In this document: positions 16,790 to 25,208 of the stretch, piece after piece | Numbering within the stretch: position 1 is the first letter of the stretch | Layout: each line of letters begins with the position of its first letter | NCBI RefSeq assembly: GCF_003675855.1 | Contig: NZ_RCIH01000003.1 | Span: forward strand, 248,001-312,000 | Source of the DNA: Halostella salina | Lineage (GTDB): Archaea > Halobacteriota > Halobacteria > Halobacteriales > Natronoarchaeaceae | DNA: 64,000 bases | Direction of reading: 5' to 3' | The notes under the pieces: model-generated | What the model was told of the DNA's origin: nothing | The model's input: the letters and a program-made list of their open reading frames with translations, nothing else | Database searches by the model: none | Made by a program: the position numbers and the translations under genes

Positions 16790-17035
16790 ATGTCAACAGA
16801 GACGGATGCACAGGGGCGGTTGTATATCCCGAAGGAGGTGCGCGAGAAGTACGGCCAGAAGTATCACATCGTCATGTACGAGGACAGAATCGAGCTGATT
16901 CCGGTCGCGGACGACCCGCTCGCGGCTGTCCGCGAGGCGGCAGGCGAACTCCACGACGCATCAGTCGAGGAAATCCGAGCGGATATCGAGGCCGAGGCGA
17001 AAGACGAGGCCGAGCAAGTAGGCGGCGACAGATGA
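16790..17035 (+). CDS. AbrB/MazE-type antitoxin
   Basis: An 81-residue protein with an N-terminal SpoVT/AbrB swapped-hairpin domain: TDAQGRLYIPKEVREKYG followed by YHIVMYEDRIELIPV, the usual DNA-binding part, and an acidic C-terminal helix (about 42-81) that would bind the toxin. The start at 16790 removes an unrelated hydrophobic extension. Its stop overlaps the toxin start (ATGA, 17032-17035). The pair is a type II toxin-antitoxin module, distinct from the VapBC at 3.5-4.2 kb because the antitoxin has a different fold. Confidence 0.87.
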   Translation: MSTETDAQGRLYIPKEVREKYGQKYHIVMYEDRIELIPVADDPLAAVREAAGELHDASVEEIRADIEAEAKDEAEQVGGDR

Positions 17036-17418
17036 CCGTGTACGTCGAGACGGATTTCCTGCTCGCACTCGCCAAAGATACCGATTGGCTACAGGGCTCC
17101 GCAGAGGACGCCCTCACCAAGTACGATGTCGAGACGTCACCGTTCTCGTATCTCGAACTCCTCCTCGCACGGGAACGCTACGAGTTCGACTACGTGCCGC
17201 TTGTGGCGAACCTGCTCGAACTCGTCCCCGTACGGGACGAGGAGGAGAAACAGGTAGTGCTGAAAGCCGTCAACTACTACGACGAGGGAATGACGCCGTT
17301 CGACGCGTTCCACGCGGCGACTGCGGAAACCCGAGGGGCGGAGGTACTCTCCTCGGAGACGGACTACGACGATATCGAGGTCGAACGAGTTCCTCTCGAA
17401 CCGACCGACGACGAGTGA
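17032..17418 (+). CDS. vapC: PIN-domain toxin
   Basis: A 128-residue PIN nuclease: acidic residues in VYVETDFLLALAKD (D8), SYLELLLARERYEF (Glu near 41), MTPFDAFHAATAE (Asp near 95) and SSETDYDDI near 113. The residue following VYV is Glu-Thr-Asp rather than the common Asp-Thr-Ser, as in a sub-group of archaeal PIN toxins linked to AbrB antitoxins. It is translationally coupled to the antitoxin. It probably cleaves RNA; the target is unknown. Confidence 0.87.
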   Translation: MTVYVETDFLLALAKDTDWLQGSAEDALTKYDVETSPFSYLELLLARERYEFDYVPLVANLLELVPVRDEEEKQVVLKAVNYYDEGMTPFDAFHAATAETRGAEVLSSETDYDDIEVERVPLEPTDDE

Positions 17419-17435
17419 CGTTCGCCCCGTTTCTG

Positions 17436-17702
17436 CTACCGACTCTCCCGCTGCTCGACCTTGTTCAACTCGATCAGCAGCCGGAAGATCGCCTTCACGA
17501 GGTTGGCGTCGACGCCGAACTGCTCGGCGTTCTCGCCCGCCCGCTCCATCACCGCCTCCTCCTGTTTCTCGTCGGTCGTCGGCAGGCCCTCCTGTGCCTT
17601 GACCTCGGCGACGGTGTCGGCGACGTAGGTGCGTCGCGCGATGAGTTCGACGAGTTCGCGGTCGATGCTCTCTATCTCCTCGCGGAGTTCGTCCAGACTC
17701 AT
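17436..17702 (-). CDS. aroQ: Chorismate mutase (AroQ class)
   Basis: An 88-residue all-helical enzyme that converts chorismate to prephenate in Phe/Tyr synthesis. AroQ motifs are clear: SLDELREEIESIDRELVELI, RRTYVADTVAEVK (active-site Arg and Lys) and AIFRLLIELNKVEQ. I chose the Met at 17702 because it gives an ATGA overlap with the shikimate kinase stop; an earlier Met at 17765 would add 21 disordered residues and a 67-base overlap. It is the second gene of a two-gene aromatic amino acid operon. Confidence 0.9.
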   Translation of the reverse strand: MSLDELREEIESIDRELVELIARRTYVADTVAEVKAQEGLPTTDEKQEEAVMERAGENAEQFGVDANLVKAIFRLLIELNKVEQRESR

Positions 17703-18550
17703 CTCGTCCGGCCGCCGCTGGTCTCCGTCGTCGTCAGCCGTGTCGTTCCCGGTCGTGTCTCCCATTGTTCTCGTAGTTCCTCCAGTGTTTCGCGCTCCCC
17801 GACCGCCGTAAAGCTCGGCCCGGTGCCCGACAGCGAGACGCCGGTCACGTCGGGCAACGCCTCCAGCAGCGGATCGGTCGGGGCGTCGAGCGCCGCGCAG
17901 AACGCGAAGCCGTTGACCGTCATCGCCTCGCCGTACCGGCCGTCGAGCGCCAGTTCCGCGACGAGGTCCGCGACCGGCGCGATCCGGCGGCACCGGTCCA
18001 CGTCCGCGTCCGCCGAGAAGGCCCGCTCGGGCGGCGTCCACACGAGCACGTCCCAGTCGACCGTCTCACGGGCGAGCAGGTCGTCGGTCCGGTTGTCGGT
18101 GACGGTGACGCCGCCGAGCATGCTCGCGCTGGCGTCGTCGAACGCGCCGGTGACGGTGACGCCGGCCTCGCGGGCCGCAGTCACGCCGATCCGGCAGGCG
18201 GCCTCGCGGTCCACGTCCTCGACGCCGAGGGCGTCGAGCGTCGCCAGCACCGTCGCGTTGGCGGCGGCGCTGGAGCTTTTCAGTCCGGAAGCCATCGGCA
18301 CGTCGCTCTCGGTCCGGACCGTGCCGCCCTCGCCGTCGCCGAACTCGGCGGTCACCAGTTCGACGCAGCGCTCGATCAGGTCGGTGTCGGCGTCCGGCGC
18401 GCCGGCTATCTCGCCGCGCACGTCGTCGGCGTCGCCGTCCAGACGCACCTCTGCGGTCGTGTGCTCGTCGATGGCGAAGGCCGCGCCTCTGCCGCTGGCG
18501 AGCGCGTTCAACACCGTCCCGGCCGCCGGGGCCTCGGCCCGACCGTCCAT
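17699..18550 (-). CDS. aroK: Archaeal shikimate kinase (GHMP family)
   Basis: A 283-residue GHMP-superfamily kinase, the archaeal non-orthologous shikimate kinase. It phosphorylates shikimate on the way to chorismate. The ATP loop is VPMASGLKSSSAAANA (near residues 84-99); APAAGTVLNALASGRGAAFA at the N-terminus and GVSLSGTGPSFTAV near the C-terminus are the other GHMP motifs. Immediate coupling to chorismate mutase supports the assignment over homoserine or mevalonate kinase, which share the fold. Confidence 0.92.
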   Translation of the reverse strand: MDGRAEAPAAGTVLNALASGRGAAFAIDEHTTAEVRLDGDADDVRGEIAGAPDADTDLIERCVELVTAEFGDGEGGTVRTESDVPMASGLKSSSAAANATVLATLDALGVEDVDREAACRIGVTAAREAGVTVTGAFDDASASMLGGVTVTDNRTDDLLARETVDWDVLVWTPPERAFSADADVDRCRRIAPVADLVAELALDGRYGEAMTVNGFAFCAALDAPTDPLLEALPDVTGVSLSGTGPSFTAVGERETLEELREQWETRPGTTRLTTTETSGGRTR

Positions 18551-18679
18551 ACGGGAAGGGAATCAGAACGCGCACTTACCGCTGGCGGTCCCCGCGGATT
18601 TGGCCGGGTGGTCGTCGCGCACGAGCGCTCCCCGGGCCGGAGCGGGCCGCTTTTGGGTGCGCCGGGCGAAGGCGGAGGC

Positions 18680-19093
18680 ATGAGCGCCCGCAACAACGTC
18701 TCGCCGTCGACGCTCTCCGTCCGTCTGGAGGAGGAGGGCGTGTACGTCGAGTACGTCGACGGCCGCGAGGTCCTGTACCACGGCATCCCGGAGAAGGTCG
18801 AGGGGTCGGTACGCACGCCGCCCGGCAAACACGTGCAGGTGCTCGTCACCGACCCCTCCGAGACGGAGGGCGTCATGATGTACGTCAACGACCGCAACAC
18901 GCACGACGACATCCTCGAAACGACCGGCGTCGGGCGGATCTTCGTCGAGGACGAGACCGAACTGTTCCCTGGCGTCACCGCGTGGGTGGACGGCCACGCG
19001 GTCGTCGTCGAGGCCGACCCCGAGGTCGCCCGCGGCCGGGTGTTCGTCTTCGCGGAGGACGAGATGAGCGAGCGGTCCTACGAGGTCGTCTGA
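18680..19093 (+). CDS. Conserved haloarchaeal protein, DUF5796-like
   Basis: A 137-residue acidic, beta-rich protein: MSARNNVSPSTLSVRLEEEG, VEYVDGREVLYHGIPE, HVQVLVTDPSETEGVMMYVN and RVFVFAEDEMSERSYEVV. This matches my recollection of the haloarchaeal DUF5796 family, of unknown function. No catalytic motif, signal peptide or membrane segment is visible. It overlaps the next gene by one base (TGATG), implying coupled translation. Start chosen from the family-like MSARNN. Confidence 0.75.
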   Translation: MSARNNVSPSTLSVRLEEEGVYVEYVDGREVLYHGIPEKVEGSVRTPPGKHVQVLVTDPSETEGVMMYVNDRNTHDDILETTGVGRIFVEDETELFPGVTAWVDGHAVVVEADPEVARGRVFVFAEDEMSERSYEVV

Positions 19094-19332
19094 TGCCGCT
19101 GGGCAAGCAGTGGCGGCCGCTCTCCCGGGAGACGGTCGGGCGAGCGCCCGAGCGCTACGGCATGTACGAACTCGGCGAGGACGGCGACGTGGTCGAGGTC
19201 GGGCACGGCGTCCTGCGCGACGAACTGAAGACGGCGCTAACGTACGGCGACGGGTCACAGGTACGGTGGGAGGAAACGAACACTGCGGAGCGGGCGGCGG
19301 AACTCGCGGAGCAACACCGGGACCGCCGCTGA
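19093..19332 (+). CDS. Small protein resembling a degenerate GIY-YIG fold (DUF7508-like)
   Basis: A 79-residue protein starting MPLGKQWRPLSRETVGRAPE. The middle YGMYELGEDGDVVEVGHGVL followed by RDELKTAL has the spacing of a GIY-YIG nuclease N-terminal half, with YGMYEL in place of GIY and VEVGHG in place of YIG. The downstream catalytic Arg/Glu region is absent, so nuclease activity is doubtful. Similar small proteins are found in haloarchaea. It is coupled to the upstream DUF5796-like gene. Confidence 0.65.
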   Translation: MPLGKQWRPLSRETVGRAPERYGMYELGEDGDVVEVGHGVLRDELKTALTYGDGSQVRWEETNTAERAAELAEQHRDRR

Positions 19333-19340
19333 GGCGGCCC

Positions 19341-19475
19341 TCACTGGATGTACGACGGCTCCTCGGCGTCGCAGTTCGTCTCGTGCTGGCGCGCGTCGTC
19401 CCGGTCGTCGAACAGCAGGCCGCAGGCCTCGCACTCGAACCAGGTCATGTCGTCGCGCTCCGTTTGTACGACCAT
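19341..19475 (-). CDS. 44-residue zinc-finger protein, DUF7128-like
   Basis: A very short protein starting MVVQTERDDMTWFECEACG and ending CDAEEPSYIQ. Cys15, Cys18, His31 and Cys35 have the spacing of a single C2H2/C2HC zinc finger (CEAC-x12-H-x3-C). Haloarchaea carry many one-finger micro-proteins of this type, proposed as regulators. I recall the DUF7128 family as matching. The frame is open far upstream, but this start fits the family. It lies convergent with the DUF7508-like gene. Confidence 0.75.
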   Translation of the reverse strand: MVVQTERDDMTWFECEACGLLFDDRDDARQHETNCDAEEPSYIQ

Positions 19476-19551
19476 GTGATGGCTTCGAACGCGCGGCGAC
19501 ATATGCGTTTCTCCGGAAAGGGTCAAGGGCGTCGCGGCGCTACGGGCGGGC

Positions 19552-21684
19552 ATGAACTCGCAGGATTCCGCCGCCGTCGAACTCGTCGTTCGGGGCGCGG
19601 AGAAGCGCGACGCCGGCCGCGGCGTCGCAAGGATCCCCGAGGCGGCGCGCCGGAAGCTTGGCGTTCTCTCCGGCGACACCGTCGTCGTCCGGGGCGAGCG
19701 GACGACCGTCGCCAAGGTGTGGCCCGCCGACGGCGACGTGGCCGCCGACGCCATCCTCGTCGACGCCGACACGCGGGCCAACGCCGGCGTGCAGATCGGC
19801 GACAGCGTCGTCGTCGCCAAGCGCGCCGTCGAGGACGCGACCTCGGTCACCGTCGCGCCGCCGCCGTCGCTCGACGACGTGGACGCGGCGGTCGTCGAAC
19901 GGGCGGTCACCAGCGACCTCCACGACCGGCCGGTCAGCGAGGGCGAGCAGGTCCGCCTCGAACGCGTCGCCGACGCGCCGTTCAGGGTCGTCGACACCGA
20001 CCCCGACGGGCCGGTCCGCGTGACCACGACGACGACGGTGTTTACCGCACCTGACTCGTACGAACCCGACGATTCCGGCGTCCCGGCGGACGCGCGCGAC
20101 GACGGCGAGGCGGTCGTCACCTACGAGGACATCGGCGGGCTGGACGAGGAACTGGAACTCGTCCGGGAGATGATCGAGATCCCGCTGTCGGAGCCGGAGC
20201 TGTTCCGCGAACTCGGCGTCGACGCGCCGAAGGGCGTCCTGCTGTACGGGCCGCCGGGAACCGGGAAGACGCTCATCGCGAAAGCCGTCTCGAACGAGGT
20301 GGACGCGGAGTTCGTCACGGTCCACGGCCCGGAGATCATGTCGAAGTACAAGGGCGAGAGCGAGGAGCGCCTGCGCGAGGCGTTCGACCGCGCGGCGGAG
20401 AACGCGCCCGCCGTGGTCTTCTTCGACGAGATCGACTCCATCGCGGGCGACCGCGACGACAGCGACGGCGCTGAGAACCGCGTCGTCGCCCAGCTTCTCT
20501 CGCTGATGGACGGGCTGGACAGCCGCGAGGACGTGGTCGTCATCGGCGCGACGAACCGTCCGGATGCGATCGACCCGGCACTGCGGCGCGGCGGCCGCTT
20601 CGACCGCGAGATCGGTATCGGCGTGCCGGACGAGGTCGGCCGCCGGGAGATCCTGCAGGTCCAGACCCGCGGGATGCCGCTGTCCGACGACGTGTCGCTC
20701 GAAACGCTCGCCGCTCGGACCCACGGCTTCGTCGGCGCGGACCTCCACGCGCTGGTGACGGAGGCCGCCATGCACGCCCTCCCGCGGTTCCGCGAGGCCG
20801 ACGACGACGAGCCGCGCGAGGTGACCCGCGCCGACTTCGATTCGGCGCTCGCGGCCGTCGAACCGTCGGCGATGCGGGAGTACGTCGCGGAGACGCCCTC
20901 GACCAGCTTCGATGACGTGGGTGGGTTGCAGGACGCCAAGGACACGCTCACCGAGGCCGTCGAGTGGCCGCTCGCCTACGACCGGCTGTTCGAGGTGACG
21001 AACACCGACCCGCCGAGCGGCGTCCTCCTGCACGGGCCGCCGGGCACCGGCAAGACTCTGCTCGCCCGCGCGCTGGCCGGCGAGACGGACGTGAACTTCG
21101 TCCACGTCAACGGCCCCGAGATCATCGACAAGTACGTCGGCGAGAGCGAGAAGGCCGTCCGGGAGGTGTTCGACCGCGCCCGGCAGGCCGCGCCGAGCAT
21201 CGTCTTCTTCGACGAGATAGACGCCGTCACGGCCAGGCGCGGCGAGGGCCACGAGGTGACCGAGCGCGTCGTCTCACAGCTGCTGACCGAACTCGACGGC
21301 CTCGCGGAGAACCCGAACGTCGTCGTGCTGGCGGCGACGAACCGCCGCGACGCCATCGACCCGGCGATCCTCCGACCGGGCCGGATCGACACCCACGTCG
21401 AGGTGCCCGAGCCCGACGAGGCCGCCCGCCGGAAGATCCTCGCGGTCCACGCCCGCGGCAAGCCCCTCGCCGACGAGGTGGACCTGGACGCGCTCGCCGC
21501 CGAACTCGCGGGCTACACCGGTGCGGACCTCGAAGCGGTCGTCCGCGACGCGACGATGCGGGCGATCCGCGAACTCGCCGACGAACTCGGCCCCGAGGAA
21601 GCCAACGAGCGCGCCGAGGAGGTCGAGGTCACGCCGGCACATTTCGACGCCGCGGTCGCGGCGGTCGACCCGAGCGGCCGTTAG
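19552..21684 (+). CDS. cdc48: CDC48/VAT-type AAA+ ATPase
   Basis: This 710-residue protein unfolds or remodels proteins, in archaea feeding the proteasome. The N-domain (1-190) carries the double-psi barrel motif GVARIPEAARRKLGV and GDTVVVRG. Two AAA modules follow: Walker A GPPGTGKTL near 232 and again near 496, Walker B VFFDEID near 289 and 552, and arginine-finger regions NRPDAIDPALRRGGRFDRE and NRRDAIDPAILRPGRIDTH. The final residues are not the usual hydrophobic-tyrosine motif; it ends DPSGR. Its 3' end overlaps the convergent membrane-protein gene by 4 bases. Confidence 0.94.
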   Translation: MNSQDSAAVELVVRGAEKRDAGRGVARIPEAARRKLGVLSGDTVVVRGERTTVAKVWPADGDVAADAILVDADTRANAGVQIGDSVVVAKRAVEDATSVTVAPPPSLDDVDAAVVERAVTSDLHDRPVSEGEQVRLERVADAPFRVVDTDPDGPVRVTTTTTVFTAPDSYEPDDSGVPADARDDGEAVVTYEDIGGLDEELELVREMIEIPLSEPELFRELGVDAPKGVLLYGPPGTGKTLIAKAVSNEVDAEFVTVHGPEIMSKYKGESEERLREAFDRAAENAPAVVFFDEIDSIAGDRDDSDGAENRVVAQLLSLMDGLDSREDVVVIGATNRPDAIDPALRRGGRFDREIGIGVPDEVGRREILQVQTRGMPLSDDVSLETLAARTHGFVGADLHALVTEAAMHALPRFREADDDEPREVTRADFDSALAAVEPSAMREYVAETPSTSFDDVGGLQDAKDTLTEAVEWPLAYDRLFEVTNTDPPSGVLLHGPPGTGKTLLARALAGETDVNFVHVNGPEIIDKYVGESEKAVREVFDRARQAAPSIVFFDEIDAVTARRGEGHEVTERVVSQLLTELDGLAENPNVVVLAATNRRDAIDPAILRPGRIDTHVEVPEPDEAARRKILAVHARGKPLADEVDLDALAAELAGYTGADLEAVVRDATMRAIRELADELGPEEANERAEEVEVTPAHFDAAVAAVDPSGR

Positions 21685-22571
21685 CGCCCGTCGCAGTCGC
21701 CGCCGGCATTGCGGTCGCGGCGGTCGTTCCGGTCCGGTCGTCGCTCGCGCTGGCCGTCCCGTCGTCCCTGTTCCTCGCTGCGCCCCGTTCGTCCGGCGTT
21801 CGGCCCGCGCCCTGCTCGGTTCCGGGCGGCCGTCCGCCGTCCACCGGAACGGTCTTCGCTGCCGGGCGGCCGCGGACCGGGCCGCTGCCGATCACCGGAT
21901 CGGCCCGACAGTGTGCGTGCGGCGTACCCTCCGACTGCTCCGAACACGACCGGGTAGCCGACCGCTGCGACGAGCAGCGACGGCGAGAGCGTCGGCCCGA
22001 ATCGGACCGAGTACTCGACGAACTCGCCGGTGCCGAGGCCGGACTGGCCCCACTGGAACCCCAGTGCGGCGAGGGCGGCGACGACGGCGTACCCGACGGC
22101 GATCGTCGCACCGGCCGTTGCCGCCTCCGCTGCCGAGCGAGACCCGCCTCGCCTGACCACGAGGTACCCCGCCGCGACGAGCAGGAGCGGCGGGACGGCC
22201 ATCAGCCACGCGTCAGCCGAAACAGCCAGCGAGAGGTCGAACGTCTGCGATCCGCTGCCGCCGGACATCGTTAGCTCGCCGTCCAGAGCGGCCCCGTGAC
22301 GGTCGAAGAACGCCCAGCCGACGACGGTGCGCGTCCCGGGCGGCGAGAGACCCTGGAAATCCGAGGCGACCAGCTCCGTCGACGTGCCCCGTCGCGAGAG
22401 CGTCAGAAAGCCCTCCTCCGTGATCGCCGACTCGACCGTGCTCCGTGCTGCCAGATACGTGACGGCGTAGCCGGCGAGGAAGGCGAGCGCCCCCAGCACG
22501 GCCGGGAAGCCGAAACCGGCGTCGTCGGATCCTGTCGTTGCCACGGTGGCGCGTTTGCCCACCGGACGCAA
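21681..22571 (-). CDS. Membrane protein (DUF7978-like) with basic C-terminal tail
   Basis: A protein of up to 296 residues with about five membrane segments in the first 215: residues near 25-42, 122-137, 151-170, 194-212. The segments PPLLLVAAGYLVVRRGG, TIAVGYAVVAALAALGFQW and VGYPVVFGAVGGYAARTL match the paralogue at 24379-25140 closely. Unlike the paralogue it ends in about 75 residues dominated by Arg, Gly, Asp and Pro, strongly basic for a halophile. The start is uncertain; an internal GTG (22562 or so) is as good as the most upstream TTG. Function unknown. Confidence 0.72.
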   Translation of the reverse strand: MRPVGKRATVATTGSDDAGFGFPAVLGALAFLAGYAVTYLAARSTVESAITEEGFLTLSRRGTSTELVASDFQGLSPPGTRTVVGWAFFDRHGAALDGELTMSGGSGSQTFDLSLAVSADAWLMAVPPLLLVAAGYLVVRRGGSRSAAEAATAGATIAVGYAVVAALAALGFQWGQSGLGTGEFVEYSVRFGPTLSPSLLVAAVGYPVVFGAVGGYAARTLSGRSGDRQRPGPRPPGSEDRSGGRRTAARNRAGRGPNAGRTGRSEEQGRRDGQRERRPDRNDRRDRNAGGDCDGR

Positions 22572-22605
22572 ATAGCTTGGTCACCCGGTGGCTGGTTCCG
22601 TGCCC

Positions 22606-23643
22606 TCAGGGCCAGTACACGTCGGTCGCGCGGTGGCGCTCGTTGTACGCTTCCACGCCCTCGCCGAGCAGCCCCGTCATGTAGAAGTCGTCGTACAGCG
22701 TCGAGTGCGTGTAGTCGACGAACGTGACGGGGATCACGAGGTCGCCGTCCTCCCGGACGACGCTCCCGACGCCGGTGTACACGTGCTTGTGGCGCTCGTC
22801 GATCACCTTCAGGCCGACCGCCGGACGGCGCTGCCCCCACGCCGGCACCGCGTGGAGCGCTTCCAGCGAGCGGTTCGTGAACTCCCAGCAGAACATCCCC
22901 GTCCCGTCGTCCTCGCGGACCGCGTCGAAGTTCGCGGGCGTCCGGAAGTGCTGGCGCAGGTCGACGGTCCCGAACAGCACGTTGTCCTCGATCGACCCGG
23001 CGACGTACCGCGCCACGTCGTAGGAGGAGTGCTCGCGGAACGCGTCGACCAGCCCGCGGAGTACCTCGCGCGGTCGCGTCGGGTCGACGTCGGCGAACGC
23101 CCGGATCGTCTCGGGGTCGACGTCGTCGTAGTACGGTCCCCGGAGCGCCCCCGTCGTATATGCCCGCGGTTCGGCGGCGTCGACGCGCTCGAAGAAGGGG
23201 TCGCGCTTCGAGAACGCGTACTCGTAGTTCCCCCGGCGGATGTCCGACAGGTCGGCGACGAGCTGTTCGACCGGGCCGTCCGCAAACCCGAGTTCGTCGT
23301 CGACGGCGGCTCCCTCCGACGGGTCGGCCGGGAGCGCAACGGACGCGGCCACTTCGTCGCCGTCCATCACGAACAGCGTCGCGTCGTCCACGGCGAGGCG
23401 GTGGCCGTCCGGCAGGGGGGAGTCGCCCAGCGACGGGTCGAGGCGCTCGTCGACCAGCGCCGCGAGGTCCTGGGTGACGAGGTTCGTGCCGACGACGACG
23501 CCGTAGCCGATCAGTACGTTGTCGACGGCCTTGCCAGCGCCGAGCGCGCCGACGCCGCCCGCGCCTGCGAGCAGCCGGCGGCGGGTGATCTCCACATCGC
23601 CGACGCGGTCGCGCACCGAGCGGGACTCCTCCTCGCCGCTCAT
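22606..23643 (-). CDS. Haloarchaeal hypothetical protein with Tat-like signal
   Basis: A 345-residue acidic protein. Residues about 19-40 hold a twin-arginine motif TRRRLLAGAGG followed by a mildly hydrophobic Gly/Ala stretch, so it may be exported or membrane-anchored by Tat. Beyond that I see DGHRLAVDDATLFVMDGDE, EYAFSKRDPFFERV, MFCWEFTNRSLEALHAVPAW and a C-terminus VTFVDYTHSTLYDDFYMTG. No known catalytic motif was recognised. It overlaps the phosphatidylserine decarboxylase gene by 4 bases, so it is probably part of a membrane-lipid related operon; that link is inference. Confidence 0.7.
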   Translation of the reverse strand: MSGEEESRSVRDRVGDVEITRRRLLAGAGGVGALGAGKAVDNVLIGYGVVVGTNLVTQDLAALVDERLDPSLGDSPLPDGHRLAVDDATLFVMDGDEVAASVALPADPSEGAAVDDELGFADGPVEQLVADLSDIRRGNYEYAFSKRDPFFERVDAAEPRAYTTGALRGPYYDDVDPETIRAFADVDPTRPREVLRGLVDAFREHSSYDVARYVAGSIEDNVLFGTVDLRQHFRTPANFDAVREDDGTGMFCWEFTNRSLEALHAVPAWGQRRPAVGLKVIDERHKHVYTGVGSVVREDGDLVIPVTFVDYTHSTLYDDFYMTGLLGEGVEAYNERHRATDVYWP

Positions 23644-24335
23644 GCCGGATCACCCTCCTCGGCGGGGGCGTCGCCGGCGGCCGGGTCGACGCCGCCATCG
23701 TTCTCGGCTCCTAGCACGGTCGTCCCGTCGAGGTCGGCGGTCCCGTCCCCGGTCCGGGCGATGACGCTCTCGCCGGCGGTCACCTTCTCGCCCGTTTCGA
23801 CGGCAAGGTCCTCGCGGTCCACGTCCGGCGGCAGGACCACGTCGGCCCGGCTCCCGAACGCGATGTGGCCGATTCGGTCGCCCCGGGAGACGGCGTCCCC
23901 CGCGTCGACGTAGGGGTGGATCCGCCGCGCGAACGCGCCGGCGATGAGGCTCACCTCGTGGTCGCCGAAGTCGATCCACACCCGCTCGTTCCGGTCGGAG
24001 TCCTTCGAGAACGCGGGGCGGTGTGCCCCGGGGCGGTGTTCGACCGACTCGACGGTGCCGCCGGCCGGCGCGCGATTGACGTGGACGTTCCAGACGTTCA
24101 TGAACACGCCGACGCGGAGGCGGTTGTCCTCCTCACGGATCACCGACACTTTGCCGTCGGCGGGCGAGAGGATCCCGGTCGGCGGCGGCGTCCGGTCGGG
24201 GTCACGGAAGAAGGCGACGACGCCGACGGCCAGCGCCACCAGCGCGGCGCTCAGGCCGACCGAGAAGACGAGGGCGGGGGCGGCGGCGAGCGCCGGGGGC
24301 ACCGCGTAGCGCCAGCCGCCGGGCGCGAGGTTCAT
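23640..24335 (-). CDS. asd: Phosphatidylserine decarboxylase, archaeal type
   Basis: A 231-residue enzyme (archaetidylserine decarboxylase) that makes archaetidylethanolamine. After an N-terminal pair of membrane segments (about 10-42) come FFRDPDRTPPPTGILSPADG, RVGVFMNVWNVHVNRAP, the HRPAFSKDSDRNER block, and HIAFGSRADVVLPP, where self-cleavage before the Ser of FGSR generates the pyruvoyl cofactor. This is the short PSD class. The last 30 residues form an acidic, low-complexity tail. The gene is flanked by two related membrane-protein genes on the same strand. Confidence 0.9.
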   Translation of the reverse strand: MNLAPGGWRYAVPPALAAAPALVFSVGLSAALVALAVGVVAFFRDPDRTPPPTGILSPADGKVSVIREEDNRLRVGVFMNVWNVHVNRAPAGGTVESVEHRPGAHRPAFSKDSDRNERVWIDFGDHEVSLIAGAFARRIHPYVDAGDAVSRGDRIGHIAFGSRADVVLPPDVDREDLAVETGEKVTAGESVIARTGDGTADLDGTTVLGAENDGGVDPAAGDAPAEEGDPA

Positions 24336-24378
24336 GTGTGGATGCGTGGGAAGCCGTGGGTATGTGCGTTACGGACGC

Positions 24379-25140
24379 CTACAGCCGGTCGGTGTCGTCG
24401 AACGACGGCGCGTCGGTCGACGCCCGCCGGAACGCCACGTACCCGCCGAGCGCCCCGAAGACGAGGGGGTACGCGACGCCCATCACCGCGACTGCGAGCA
24501 GCGGGTTCGGCCCGTAGGAGAGCGCCGTCGAGGACGACCCGGAGGCGTTGAGCACCGCGCCGGTCTGGCTCCAGCGGAACAGCGCGACCGCCGCGACCGT
24601 GGCGAGCGCGTAGCCGACGGCGACGGTGCCGCCGAGCCGGCCGGCCGCCTGCATCTCCTCGGGCGCGCCGACCCGCGAGACGACCGTGTACCCCGCCGCG
24701 GTCAGCACGACCGGCGGGACCAGCAGGAGGTACGTCTCGACCGGCACCGCGAGCGAGAGCGCGTACGTCGCCGACTCGCTGCCGGTCTCGACGACGAGGC
24801 GACCCGAGGGGTTGAGTCCGTGCGCGCCCTCGTACAGCCACGCGACCATCGTCGCGTCGCCCGGCGGGTCGACGCCGAAGACGTTCAGCGTCCACTGGAC
24901 GCCCGACTCCTGCGCGGAGATGACCAGTTCCTCGCCGAACACGTCCCCGGCGGGGATCGTCGAGGACTCGTGGGTCGCGACGAACAGGCCGCCGTCCGAC
25001 GCCGACCTGGCCTTCGCGGCCGCCACGTCGCCTACCTTCAGCAGGTACGTGACGAGGTAGCCGGCGACGAAGGCGGCTACGCCCGCGACGCCGCCCTCCA
25101 CCAGCGGCAGGTCGTCGACGCGCTCCGAGAGCGATGACAT
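24379..25140 (-). CDS. Membrane protein (DUF7978-like), paralogue of the 21.7 kb gene
   Basis: A 253-residue protein with four to five membrane segments, sharing with the gene at 21681-22571 the blocks PPVVLTAAGYTVV, LGGTVAVGYALATVAAVALF and VAYPLVFGALGGYVA at corresponding spacings, so the two are diverged duplicates. Residues about 50-140 form an outside-facing soluble loop. It ends shortly after the last membrane segment (SFDDTDRL). It is the first gene of the run leading into phosphatidylserine decarboxylase. Function unknown. Confidence 0.75.
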   Translation of the reverse strand: MSSLSERVDDLPLVEGGVAGVAAFVAGYLVTYLLKVGDVAAAKARSASDGGLFVATHESSTIPAGDVFGEELVISAQESGVQWTLNVFGVDPPGDATMVAWLYEGAHGLNPSGRLVVETGSESATYALSLAVPVETYLLLVPPVVLTAAGYTVVSRVGAPEEMQAAGRLGGTVAVGYALATVAAVALFRWSQTGAVLNASGSSSTALSYGPNPLLAVAVMGVAYPLVFGALGGYVAFRRASTDAPSFDDTDRL

Positions 25141-25208
25141 TGCCGGCAGTTACCGGAGGGGCGACAAGTGCTTTCGGGGGCCACTGCGGCCGACGGGCGT
25201 ACACGCTA

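Noticed and set aside
17435-17765. A 109-residue start for chorismate mutase
   Set aside because: The extra 21 residues are disordered and would overlap the shikimate kinase gene by 67 bases; the Met at 17702 gives the usual ATGA overlap.
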